A model generated the notes under the pieces. It made no database searches and was not told the origin of the DNA. It saw only the letters and a list, made by a program, of their open reading frames with translations. A program made the translations under genes and the position numbers. This document shows, one piece after another, positions 39,331 through 46,952 of a DNA stretch of 46,952 nt. Location of the stretch: contig CALCCF010000039.1 in the NCBI GenBank assembly GCA_937899905.1, positions 1-46,952 on the forward strand, read 5' to 3'. Position 1 is the stretch's first letter. Each line of letters opens with the position of its first letter. The stretch is from an uncultured Phycisphaeraceae bacterium. GTDB taxonomy: Bacteria; Planctomycetota; Phycisphaerae; Phycisphaerales; UBA1924.

Positions 39331-40215
39331 CTACAGCCCACGCAGGGGGGAATCGGCAGGCAGCGGCCAGGGGGCGTTGTCCAGCAGCCGGGTCTGGCCG
39401 AGGCGGCATGTGATAACCGCGCGCCATTGGCCGTCGGCGGGCGTGGAAGCCGGGTCGATGCGATGGAGCGTGCGAGCATCGCGGATCGTGGCGTACTCGA
39501 TGTCGAGGCCCGAGAGTGTGTCGCGCATGGCGGCCTCTGCTTCGCCCGCGGTGGCCGCCGAGGATGCGGCAAGGAGCGCGCGGGGGATCGAGCGGGCGGC
39601 GGTGCGTTCGGCCTTGCTGAGGAATCGGTTTCGGCTGCTGAGCGCAAGTCCGTCCGTGTCGCGCACGGTCGGGCCACCGATGATCTCGATGCCGGAGTGA
39701 GTCTGCTTTGCGAGTGCGCGGGCGAGCTGGAGCTGCTGCCAGTCCTTCTCGCCGAAGACGGCGGCGGCGGGCTTCGTGAGGTCAAACAGGCGGTCGAGCA
39801 CCTTGGTGACGCCGACGAAGTGGCCGGGCCGGTACTCGTCCTCAAGTCCCTTGTCGTGCGCGACGTCGGGGACCGGCGGGCCCGGCGCATCGAGGCCTTG
39901 CGGGTAGACCATATCGACGGTGGGGGCGATGACGGCCCTCGCACCTGCGGCTCTGCACTTGGCGGCGTCGTCTTCGAGCACGCGGGGGTAGCGCTCGAAG
40001 TCGTGGGCCTCGTCGAATTGGGTGGGATTCACGAACACGGTGACGACGCAGCCGGCGGCAAGGTCTCGGGCGGATGCCTCATGGGCGGCCTGATGGATCA
40101 GCGCCTCGTGGCCCGTGTGGAGTGCGCCCATGGTGGGCACGAGGACGCCGCCGGGATGTGTCCCGATTTCGGCCTGGTAGTCTCGGAGTTCTTGGGCCGA
40201 TTGAATGAGCCGCAT
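39331..40215 (-). CDS. panC: Pantothenate synthetase PanC (294 aa)
   Basis: PanC joins pantoate and beta-alanine using ATP, making vitamin B5 for coenzyme A. Motifs: VPTMGALHTGHEALI (HxGH nucleotide site), FVNPTQF, YPRVLEDD, FVGVTKVLDRLFDL, AVFGEKDWQQLQL, and VRDTDGLALSSRNRFL. The length is normal. ATG at 40215 (MRLIQSAQEL) is preferred over an ATG eight codons earlier. It follows the PilZ-like gene after 47 bases on the same strand. Confidence 0.95.
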   Translation of the reverse strand: MRLIQSAQELRDYQAEIGTHPGGVLVPTMGALHTGHEALIHQAAHEASARDLAAGCVVTVFVNPTQFDEAHDFERYPRVLEDDAAKCRAAGARAVIAPTVDMVYPQGLDAPGPPVPDVAHDKGLEDEYRPGHFVGVTKVLDRLFDLTKPAAAVFGEKDWQQLQLARALAKQTHSGIEIIGGPTVRDTDGLALSSRNRFLSKAERTAARSIPRALLAASSAATAGEAEAAMRDTLSGLDIEYATIRDARTLHRIDPASTPADGQWRAVITCRLGQTRLLDNAPWPLPADSPLRGL

Positions 40216-40262
40216 GGCGCAGCGTTCGGCGGCTAGCACTCGCAGTCAAGCGGTTTGCCTAC

Positions 40263-40844
40263 CTAGCGATTGGATTCCCAGTCGCGGATCTCGGCACTGT
40301 CGGGCTTGGGCATCAGCTCGATATCGACGAGGTACAGGCCCTCTTCGGCATAGTCGCACGAGATGACCCGGCCGGCGAGGATGATCGGCTTGTCGTCGAT
40401 GAGGTGGACGGCGACCAGCAGGATGGTCTTCGCGTAGCACATGCGGCGGGTGCGGATGCTCATGCTCGAGCGGTTGACGGACGTCGCCCGGGCCGACCAG
40501 GTCGTCACGGGTCGCAAACGCTCGTCGAGCTCTGCAACGTCGAGTTCGGCATCGAAGTGGTGGAAGGTGGGGGGCGCCTGCTCGTCGACACCCTCGCCGG
40601 CGGGCGGTGGGGGGTCGAAGTCTGAGGAGGGCTCGGGGAGTGGCTCGGGGTCGGATAGGGGTGCCGGCGCGGGCGCCGGTTCAGGAGTGATCGCCGGCTG
40701 GCCCGCCTCGGTCGGCATAGCCGTCGTGGGCTTGACCTTCGGCGGAGGCGGGACGGCGCCCCACTGGTCCCATACGCTCACGCCGGGATCGATCCAGGCG
40801 AACGGATCCCCCTGGCTGGCGTGCTGTGTGGGCGAATCGGCCAT
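40263..40844 (-). CDS. PilZ-like domain protein with proline-rich N-terminus (193 aa)
   Basis: Residues 30-90 are low-complexity, very rich in Pro, Ala, Glu and Ser (EPAPAPAPLSDPEPLPEP). The C-terminal 90 residues form a beta-rich domain with RATSVNRSSMSIRTRRMCYA, ILLVAVHL, AGRVISCDYAEEGLYLVDIE, which has the strand pattern of planctomycete PilZ-like domains. The Arg-rich loop of true c-di-GMP binders (RxxxR) is not evident, so nucleotide binding is uncertain. ATG at 40844; no good ribosome site. It is divergent from the gene at 40932, with 87 bases between the starts. Confidence 0.6.
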   Translation of the reverse strand: MADSPTQHASQGDPFAWIDPGVSVWDQWGAVPPPPKVKPTTAMPTEAGQPAITPEPAPAPAPLSDPEPLPEPSSDFDPPPPAGEGVDEQAPPTFHHFDAELDVAELDERLRPVTTWSARATSVNRSSMSIRTRRMCYAKTILLVAVHLIDDKPIILAGRVISCDYAEEGLYLVDIELMPKPDSAEIRDWESNR

Positions 40845-40931
40845 GTATCGTGCATCGGCCAGTCGGCGACGCCTCGCGAGGTCGGTGGAGATTTTCGGTC
40901 TCAACGGTTTGGTTACAGGACGCACGACGAG

Positions 40932-41543
40932 ATGAATGTGAGCATGCCGCCCTGGATCGCCCGGCTGAGGGCCGTGGTGGATGCCTCGGCCCTGGAAGGG
41001 TTGGAGCCCCATGGGTTCACGGATGAGAGCGGCAATCGGCGGGCCGTCGATGTGCCACTCATTGCGTGGTTGGTCGGCCAGCGGTTCGAACTCGATGCGC
41101 CGCTGAGTATCGACCTCGCGCTCTGGTCTGTGCTTGCGCGAGGCAGTGGCGATGTCAGTGCGGACTGGGCCGAACACGGCCCTTTGCAGGACGCCGAAGC
41201 GCCTAGCCGGGGTGAAGTTGCTATCGAGGTCTGGACGGAGCGCGAGCTGTCGGCGATCCAGGCGCTATGGACGCTGGGTGTCGAGCGTGGCAAGCGAGCT
41301 TGGTGTGATCGGGCCGAGCTGGCGGCGCGGTGGTGCGTAGAGGAGTTGCAGCCCGACAATGCGACGGCTCACCCGTGGGGGGTCAACGTCTTCGCGACGC
41401 TCGCGGGCGGCGGAGACATCGAGGCCGAGCTCTACGCACAAACACTGGTCCACAACTGCCAAGTCGGAACGGGCCGGCCTGGGCGGTTCGCGAATCTCGT
41501 GCTCTTGGCTTCGCTGCGCTCGCTCGAAGCTGCGGATCGCTGA
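40932..41543 (+). CDS. Conserved-looking hypothetical protein (203 aa)
   Basis: No signal peptide, membrane helix or known motif is visible. The protein is helical with a Trp-rich surface (VPLIAWLVGQRFELDAPLSI, WTERELSAIQALWTLGVERG, WCVEELQPDNATAHPWGVNV). The C-terminal NCQVGTGRPGRFANLVLLAS may be the most conserved part. ATG at 40932 is chosen; an ATG four codons later is also possible. It ends five bases before the stop of the convergent pyrG. Function is unknown. Confidence 0.6.
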   Translation: MNVSMPPWIARLRAVVDASALEGLEPHGFTDESGNRRAVDVPLIAWLVGQRFELDAPLSIDLALWSVLARGSGDVSADWAEHGPLQDAEAPSRGEVAIEVWTERELSAIQALWTLGVERGKRAWCDRAELAARWCVEELQPDNATAHPWGVNVFATLAGGGDIEAELYAQTLVHNCQVGTGRPGRFANLVLLASLRSLEAADR

Positions 41544-41548
41544 CCGGA

Positions 41549-43432
41549 TCAGGCCGGCTGGGTGCGCTTTCGTGGGCTGCGGATCCAGCGCTTGACGATG
41601 TTTGAAACTTCCTTGGGCGCGTCGGTCTCGTCCGGGCGCGGGCCGAGGGCGACGCGTCGCGCGATGGCGGCGGCGCAAAGCCCCATGAACATCGGCTGGG
41701 GCGTGAGCGGCCGGCTCGTGAGCTCGGGGTGGAACTGGGCCGCGAGGAAGAAGGGGTGGGTCGGCTCTGAGGCCTCGTCATCGCCTCCGGGTTGGGTCAG
41801 CTCGAGCATCTGCATGATGGGCTGCGTCGGGTGACGCCCGCTGAAGACCAAGCCGGCGTCGGTCAGCCGATCGATAAATTCGGGCTCCACTTCGTAGCGG
41901 TGGCGGAAGCGTTCGCGGATGCTCGCGTGTCCCGAGAAGAGGAAGCTCGCCAGCGAGTCGGGCGTAAGCGTCACGTCCTGGGCACCAAGTCGCATCGATC
42001 CGCCGAGGCCCTCGATCTTCTTCTGCTCGGGCAGCTCGCTGATGACGGTGTTTGCCGAGTCGGGGTCGAATTCGGTCGAGGCAGCGTCGCCCAGCCCCAG
42101 CACGTTGCGGGCGTACTCGATGACGGCGACCTGGAAGCCCAGGCAGATGCCCAAGTAGGGCAGGCCGTTCTCTCGGCAGTGCTTGACGACGGCGAGTTTG
42201 CCGTCGACGCCGCGGGCGCCGAAGCCGCCGGGCACGATCACCGCGTCGATGTCGGCCAATTCCGCTGCGACACGCTCCTCGGTGAGGTCGGTTGTGTCGA
42301 AGCGCTCGACGGTGATGCGGGCGTTGAGGTTGGCCGCGCAGTGTTCGATGGTCTTGTCGATCGAGGCGTAGGCGTCGCCCAAGTCGGTGTACTTACCGGC
42401 GAGCCCGACCCGAATGGCGTGCTGGGGTGGGCTGGTGAGGCCGCCGACGAACGAGGTCCAGCGTTCGCGTTCGCGATCTTCCTGGCCCATGTCGACGCGG
42501 TCGTGCAGGTCGAGCACGGAGAGGATCTCACGGTCGAGCCCGTCCCGACGCATCTCCTCGGGGATGAGGTAGATGCTTTCGCGATCGTGCATGCTGAAGA
42601 CACGCCGAAGCGGCACATTCGAGTACATGGCGATCTTCTGCATCGCCTGGCCGGTCACCGGGTTGTCGCAGCGGCAGGCGATCATGTGCGGCTGGATGCC
42701 CGCTTCCATGAGGCGCTGGATGCCGAGCTGGGCGGCCTTTGACTTCTGTTCGCCGAGGACCTTGGCCTCGATGACATAGGTCAGTGCCACGAAACAAACC
42801 GAGCGCGGGCCTTCTTCAAAGGCGAGTTCGCGGAGGGCCTCGATGTAGAAGCCGTTCTCGTAGTCGCCCACGGTGCCACCGACCTCGACGAACACGACGT
42901 CTGCCGGGCGACCCTGGCCGTCGCCGTACATGGCGAGTTCTCGGAGCTTGCGCTTCACCTCGCCGGTGACGTGTGGGATCATCTGGACGTCGCGGCCGAG
43001 GTAATCGCCCAAGCGCTCACGCTCGAGTACCTCGCTGAAGATGCGGCCCGAGGTCGTGAAGTTTCGGCGGCTGAGGTTCTGGGCGAGCATGCGCTCGTAG
43101 GTCCCCAGGTCCATGTCACACTCGGTGCCGTCGTCGAGAACGAACACCTCGCCGTGGCGGTAGGGGTTCAGCGTGCCCGAGTCGATGTTCAGGTAGCCCT
43201 CCATCTTGATGGGGGCGACGGTGAGGCCCTTGTCCTTGAGCAGCTTCGCGCCGCTGGCCGCGAAGATGCCCTTGCCCAATCCGCTCATGACGGTGCCCAG
43301 CACCGCGACGTACTTGGTGCGGCCGCGGCGATATCCGGGGGGGACGGGCGAGTAGAACTCGGTGGTCAGCGAGCCCTCGGCGGCCTGGACCAAGAGCTCA
43401 TCGGCGCGGCGGCGGCGGGCGTCCTCACCCAT
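41549..43432 (-). CDS. pyrG: CTP synthase PyrG, variant N-terminal motif (about 627 aa)
   Basis: CTP synthase aminates UTP with ATP and glutamine. The amidoligase domain has GLGKGIFAASGAKLLKDKG, HGEVFVLDDGTECDMDLGTY (magnesium Asp kept), VEVGGTVGD (magnesium Glu kept). The glutaminase domain has LGICLGFQVAVIEYARNVLG (nucleophile Cys), STEFDPDSAN, LGGSMRLGAQDVTL and QFHPELTSRP. The usual GGVVSSLGKG and KxDPYxNxDPGTM segments read GTVMSGLGKG and KMEGYLNIDSGTL, a less common type. ATG at 43432 gives a 40-residue lead; ATG at 43486 is possible; neither has a clear ribosome site. It follows kdsB, as in many bacteria. The tail is basic (RSPRKRTQPA). Confidence 0.93.
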   Translation of the reverse strand: MGEDARRRRADELLVQAAEGSLTTEFYSPVPPGYRRGRTKYVAVLGTVMSGLGKGIFAASGAKLLKDKGLTVAPIKMEGYLNIDSGTLNPYRHGEVFVLDDGTECDMDLGTYERMLAQNLSRRNFTTSGRIFSEVLERERLGDYLGRDVQMIPHVTGEVKRKLRELAMYGDGQGRPADVVFVEVGGTVGDYENGFYIEALRELAFEEGPRSVCFVALTYVIEAKVLGEQKSKAAQLGIQRLMEAGIQPHMIACRCDNPVTGQAMQKIAMYSNVPLRRVFSMHDRESIYLIPEEMRRDGLDREILSVLDLHDRVDMGQEDRERERWTSFVGGLTSPPQHAIRVGLAGKYTDLGDAYASIDKTIEHCAANLNARITVERFDTTDLTEERVAAELADIDAVIVPGGFGARGVDGKLAVVKHCRENGLPYLGICLGFQVAVIEYARNVLGLGDAASTEFDPDSANTVISELPEQKKIEGLGGSMRLGAQDVTLTPDSLASFLFSGHASIRERFRHRYEVEPEFIDRLTDAGLVFSGRHPTQPIMQMLELTQPGGDDEASEPTHPFFLAAQFHPELTSRPLTPQPMFMGLCAAAIARRVALGPRPDETDAPKEVSNIVKRWIRSPRKRTQPA

Positions 43433-43574
43433 CGAGCGATCAGGCACAGGACCACCAGCCGGGGAGTCAGGGCCTCCTACCGGCATGGGCCAGTCTTCTG
43501 ATGATGCGTCGTGGGCGTGCTTCGAGATTCGTTGGTCGGGCACCAGAGAGGATAGGCCGACTTTTGGCGTTGGG

Positions 43575-44411
43575 TCAGGCGCGGGCCCTATCGTCCTTGA
43601 AGCGCTCGACGAACGCCGCATATTGCTCGGGCGTGTCGATGCCCTGGTGCGAGCAGCGCCGAACGGCGACGGCGATGGGCAGGCCGTGCTCGAGCCAGCG
43701 GAGTTGCTCGAGCTTCTCGCACTCTTCGAGGGGGGTTGGTGGGAGCTTGGCATACTCGCGGAGCGAGTACGCGGTGTACGCGTAGATCCCGACATGCCTA
43801 AAGCGCGCCGTTTCGTTGGCGGAGTCTCTATCGAACGGAATCGAGGCCCTCGAAAAATACAACGCACGCCCGATGCTGAGGCTTGGTTGCGTGAGGTCTG
43901 CGATAAACTGCATGAGGCCTGTGACGACCTTGACGAGATTGGGATCGGCGACGTCTTCGTCATCGATGAAGGGCGTCGCTACTGTGCCAAGCCTTCGCTC
44001 GTGACCAAAGCCCGAGAGCTCGGAGAGTTCCTTTGTCGCGAGCGAGAAGAGCGCGATCAAGGCACTGTCGATCGTCTCGGGCTCGATCTCCGGCTCGTCT
44101 CCCTGGACATTGATGATGTAGTGCCGATCTTTGAGCCTCAAGTTTTGGGCGGCTTCGGCTAGGCGGCTCGTGCCGTTCTCGTGCTCGGCGCTCGTCATGA
44201 CGGCGTCAAAACCGTGGTCTTCAACGGCCTTGCGAACGTCGTGGCTATCGGTTGCGACCACCACGTTGGATACGAGTTCAGCCTTCTTCGCCTGCTCGCA
44301 CACGTGGACGACCATGGGCTTGCCGGTGTCGCTGGCGAGGGGCTTGCCGGGGAAGCGCGTGGAGCCCATGCGGGCGGGGATGATGGCGATGGCCTTTGGT
44401 AGACCCTTCAC
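43575..44411 (-). CDS. kdsB: 3-deoxy-manno-octulosonate cytidylyltransferase KdsB (278 aa)
   Basis: KdsB activates KDO as CMP-KDO for lipopolysaccharide inner core synthesis. Motifs: AIIPARMGSTRFPGKPL (CTP-binding loop), VVVATDSHDVRKAVEDHGF, SAEHENGTSRLAEA, IINVQGDEPEIEP, YFSRASIPFDRD, FRHVGIYAYTAYSLREYAKL, and EECEKLEQLRWLEHG. Its presence implies an outer membrane with KDO. The chain is a little longer than the usual 250 residues. The ATG follows the TPR gene stop by three bases, so they are likely in one operon; pyrG follows. Confidence 0.95.
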   Translation of the reverse strand: MKGLPKAIAIIPARMGSTRFPGKPLASDTGKPMVVHVCEQAKKAELVSNVVVATDSHDVRKAVEDHGFDAVMTSAEHENGTSRLAEAAQNLRLKDRHYIINVQGDEPEIEPETIDSALIALFSLATKELSELSGFGHERRLGTVATPFIDDEDVADPNLVKVVTGLMQFIADLTQPSLSIGRALYFSRASIPFDRDSANETARFRHVGIYAYTAYSLREYAKLPPTPLEECEKLEQLRWLEHGLPIAVAVRRCSHQGIDTPEQYAAFVERFKDDRARA

Positions 44412-44414
44412 CGG

Positions 44415-46040
44415 TCAGCTCTGCCGAAGCTCGGCGATCAGCTTCTTGATCGCGTCACGCTTCTGGCGGATCTCTTTGAAGCTGATGTTCTTGATGGCGA
44501 TGCTTGAGGCGATCTTGTCGGCCTCGACGACGGCGTCGAGTTCGCGGTGGTCGGTTGCCTTGGTCAGCAGCGCGTCCATGAGGCCGTAGTTGATCTCCAT
44601 GCCGGTGTCGTCGCTGTCGCGGCCGTGGGCGTCGAGGGCCTGGCGGAACGTCGTGACGGCCTCATCGCCCCATTGCATCGCGAGGAATGACTGGGCCAGC
44701 ATGTGGAGCGTCCTAACGCGGAGCTTGGGCTCCCCCTGCGCCTGCTGGAGGTTCGCGATGGCGTCCTCGTACTGCCCCTGGTCGAAGTACCGGCGGCCCA
44801 GTTCGTACTTGAGCTGGTTGTCGGTTGGATAGGCCTCGACGCGGGCGGCGTAGACCTTGGTCTCGGCCTCGAGCACGTCCTTGCGAGCGCTCTCGAGTTC
44901 TTGCTGGGCGTTCGCGTCGGCTGGGTTGTCGGCCGCCTTCTTCTCGAGGGCCATGAGTTTGCGGCGCCACGCACGCATCTTGATGTCGTCAGCCGCTTGG
45001 CGGAAGCGGAACTCCTGGGTGAGCTGGTAGGCCTTCTTGTAGTGCTCGTAGGCCTCCTTCTCGTCGCGAGGGGTGCCGCGCTCGAGGAGGCGCTTGGCGA
45101 GCGCGTTGATGGTGGGTGGGTCTTCTGGTCGCTCCTCGAGGTCGGCCCGGGCGCGCTCGATGAGACGCTCGATCGTGCCCTCGTCCTTTGAGATGGCCTC
45201 TTCGTCCTGGAGTTGCTTCTGCTTTGCAGCGTCGCGGATGTTCTTGCGGAATCCGCCTTCTTGGCCGACGTCGTCGTAGCCGCCCTGGCTCATCGTCGCC
45301 TGCGCTGAGAAGTTCTTGACGAGGTTGGCAAGGTCGGAGTCGGCGGGGTTGAGTTGGACGGCGATCGTGCCGCATTCCACGGCGTCGTTGTACGCGCCGA
45401 CATCGCCGAAGAGCTTCATGAGCTTCTTGAACGTAAGGTGGCTGGGACGCTTGGCCTGCTTGGCGAGGCCCATCGCGCGCTCAAGGCACCAGTACGCGGG
45501 CTCGTCGAGTCCGGCGTTGCTGGCTGCCTCGCCAGCACGCAGTGCGGCGTCGGCGTCGGTCAGCTTGCCGCCCCAGTTCAGCAGCGCCGCGAGGTACTTG
45601 TCCACGGGGGTCTTGACCTGGAGGTCGACCTTGGGCTTTTTCTTGGGGTTGGCCGCGTTGAACGCCTGGGCGGACGTAAAGAAGGCCTCCAGCCCGGTCA
45701 TGCTGCTGGCGTCGAGGCGCAAGCCGCTCAGCCAGAGGTTCATCGCGTACTCGTAGTTGGTCGTCTCGTGCGCGGTGCGCGCGTGCTCGAAGAAGCGTGC
45801 GGCACCTTCGGGGTTGAAGCTCGGGCCGGGTTCGGCGCCCTTGCCGCCGCCTTTGCCACCACCCTTACCAGCGCCGTCCTTCCCGGTGCCATCTTTGGCC
45901 GAGCCGCCCTTGCCCTTCTTGCCCTTGCCGGCGTCGTCCTTCGGCCCGTTGTCGTTGGGCTTCGGATCGGGCTCCTTGGCACCGTTGGACTCGGGAGTCC
46001 CCTGGGCTTCCTTCTTCTTCTTGCCGCCAAAGATCGCCAA
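44415..46040 (-). CDS. TPR protein with Lys/Gly-rich N-terminus (541 aa)
   Basis: TTG at 46040 is chosen as start: GGGAG lies eight bases upstream and it gives MAIFGGKKKK. Residues about 10-70 are low-complexity, Lys/Gly/Asp-rich (GKGKKGKGGSAKDGTGKDGA) and likely disordered. The rest is helical with TPR-like units (LGRRYFDQGQYEDAIANLQQ, HMLAQSFLAMQWGDEAVTTF; also DVGAYNDAVECGTIAVQLNP, EPAYWCLERAMGLAKQAKRP). It has no signal peptide and is probably a cytoplasmic scaffold. Its partner is unknown. It heads the kdsB-pyrG gene group and is divergent from def. Confidence 0.75.
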   Translation of the reverse strand: MAIFGGKKKKEAQGTPESNGAKEPDPKPNDNGPKDDAGKGKKGKGGSAKDGTGKDGAGKGGGKGGGKGAEPGPSFNPEGAARFFEHARTAHETTNYEYAMNLWLSGLRLDASSMTGLEAFFTSAQAFNAANPKKKPKVDLQVKTPVDKYLAALLNWGGKLTDADAALRAGEAASNAGLDEPAYWCLERAMGLAKQAKRPSHLTFKKLMKLFGDVGAYNDAVECGTIAVQLNPADSDLANLVKNFSAQATMSQGGYDDVGQEGGFRKNIRDAAKQKQLQDEEAISKDEGTIERLIERARADLEERPEDPPTINALAKRLLERGTPRDEKEAYEHYKKAYQLTQEFRFRQAADDIKMRAWRRKLMALEKKAADNPADANAQQELESARKDVLEAETKVYAARVEAYPTDNQLKYELGRRYFDQGQYEDAIANLQQAQGEPKLRVRTLHMLAQSFLAMQWGDEAVTTFRQALDAHGRDSDDTGMEINYGLMDALLTKATDHRELDAVVEADKIASSIAIKNISFKEIRQKRDAIKKLIAELRQS

Positions 46041-46144
46041 AGTTCCTGCTCCCGTCTGGTGGAAACACCGCTGGAAGGACCGCGGCCGAGATTCTAGCGG
46101 TGGCATCGAGCCTTGCCCGACGCGAGCACAATATCATTCGGGCG

Positions 46145-46759
46145 ATGCCCGAGCACGCCCAGAGCACCAGCCACCAACCAAGCGGCCCCGATGCGGTCGA
46201 TCCGTCCGGGCTCTTCCTTCGGCTGCACCCTGACACCATCTTGCGGGTAAAGGCCGAGCCAGTTGGGACGATCACCGACAACGTCCGTGAAGTTGCCCAA
46301 CGGATGCTCGAGATCATGCACCTAGAGGAAGGCATCGGGCTGGCGGCCCCGCAAGTGGGACTGCCTTGGCGGATGTTCGTGTGCCGGTTGCCGGCGGATC
46401 CCTCCGCGGATGCCTCCGTTGGGCCGGGGCTGGATGGTTTCGTGTCCGATACGGACGGGAAGCCGCTGGTGTGCGTGGATCCGGTGCTGAAGCCCGCCGG
46501 CGATCTGGAGCCATTCGAGGAGGGCTGCCTCAGCCTGCCGGACATCCGCGGGCAGGTCAATCGCCCGACGCTCGTCGCGATGGAGGCGACGGCGCTCGAC
46601 GGCCAGCGATACACCGTGCAGGCCGCGGGCCTGCTGGCTCGGTGCATCCAGCACGAGGTGGACCACCTAGACGGCGTGTTGATCATCGACAAGTTCGGGC
46701 AGCTCGACCGGCTGCGGACGCGGTCGGCGGTACGTCGGCTGGAGCGCAAGGCTCGCTAA
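46145..46759 (+). CDS. def: Peptide deformylase Def (204 aa)
   Basis: Def removes the formyl group from the N-terminal Met of new proteins. The three motifs are present: GIGLAAPQ at residues 63-70, EEGCLS at 125-130 (metal-binding Cys128), and HEVDH at 170-174 (metal-binding His residues and catalytic Glu171). An insertion of about 20 residues (ADPSADASVGPGLDGFVSDT) lies between motifs 1 and 2. ATG at 46145 is chosen; an earlier frame start lacks support. The fmt gene follows after 30 bases, the common def-fmt pairing. Confidence 0.95.
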   Translation: MPEHAQSTSHQPSGPDAVDPSGLFLRLHPDTILRVKAEPVGTITDNVREVAQRMLEIMHLEEGIGLAAPQVGLPWRMFVCRLPADPSADASVGPGLDGFVSDTDGKPLVCVDPVLKPAGDLEPFEEGCLSLPDIRGQVNRPTLVAMEATALDGQRYTVQAAGLLARCIQHEVDHLDGVLIIDKFGQLDRLRTRSAVRRLERKAR

Positions 46760-46789
46760 TCCCACGAACTCGGGCAGGGAGGCCCAGGC

Positions 46790-46952
46790 ATGCGAGTTGT
46801 GTACTTCGGCTCTGGGGCGTTCGGCGTGCCGACACTCCGTGCGTTAGCCGAGCGGCACGAGGTGCTCGCGGTTGTGACCCAGCCAGATCGGCCCGCCGGC
46901 CGAGGCAAGGGACTCAGCCCAACACCCATCGCGGCCGACGCAGAGTCGCGCC
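46790..46952 (+). CDS. fmt: Methionyl-tRNA formyltransferase Fmt, N-terminal fragment
   Basis: Only the first 54 codons are in the window; the gene continues past the right edge. The start ([19 protein letters not shown]) and [20 protein letters not shown] match the N-terminal formyl-tetrahydrofolate-binding domain of Fmt. GGGAGG lies upstream of the ATG. Fmt formylates Met on the initiator tRNA and works with the adjacent Def. This fragment is too short to judge the catalytic Asn/His/Asp. Confidence 0.92.
   Translation, partial: MRVVYFGSGAFGVPTLRALAERHEVLAVVTQPDRPAGRGKGLSPTPIAADAESR

Overview
The window is high-GC bacterial chromosome, almost fully coding. It most likely comes from a flagellated planctomycete of the class Phycisphaerae. 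Signs of this are: two secreted proteins with paired dockerin-like calcium loops ending in Gly-Cys-Pro, proteins with PAPAS-hydrophobic-RRR (PEP-CTERM-like) tails, a thioredoxin-DUF3738 protein, a Minf_1886-family protein, and KdsB, which implies KDO and therefore a Gram-negative outer membrane. I see no CRISPR array, prophage, transposase or rRNA. The lineage is inferred from protein style; no search was run.

Layout. 1-1028: a truncated membrane-protein gene, a doubtful small ORF and a gene-poor stretch. 1029-5922: an FN3-like protein, a lipoprotein, a GNAT-like protein and a Ppx/GppA-HD phosphatase. 5997-7502: ffh. 7523-16128: cell-surface genes (two GC-dockerin proteins, a tandem pair of PEP-CTERM-like proteins, a pseudopilin) mixed with an AI-2E/PerM-type permease, a Minf_1886 protein and a 3-methyladenine glycosylase. 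16193-20580: thioredoxin-DUF3738, RarA, a PlsC-type acyltransferase and a Xer-type recombinase whose catalytic tyrosine is Phe.

20679-34709 is one flagellar gene block on the minus strand. In transcription order it holds a 68-aa unknown protein, flgF-like, flgG, flgA, flgH, flgI, a flgJ-like rod-binding gene, a flgN-like gene, flgK, flgL, fliW, csrA and two flagellins. It covers distal rod, P and L rings, hook-filament junction, filament, and the FliW-CsrA control pair. The leaders of both flagellins and of csrA each carry ACGGA in the loop of a predicted hairpin and a second ACGGA at or near the Shine-Dalgarno. This suggests a CsrA/FliW translational switch that acts on both flagellins and on csrA itself.

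34820-46952 is housekeeping: tRNA-Thr(UGU), a DCC-family protein, a homogentisate dioxygenase-like enzyme, a fluoride channel, a REP-like double palindrome, gcvT, panC, a PilZ-like protein, a variant CTP synthase, kdsB, a TPR protein, def and the start of fmt.

The points most worth a second look are the Tyr-to-Phe Xer protein, the shared ACGGA hairpins, the unknown small protein heading the flagellar block, the CTP synthase with an altered N-terminal motif, and the 72-bp palindrome after the fluoride channel gene.
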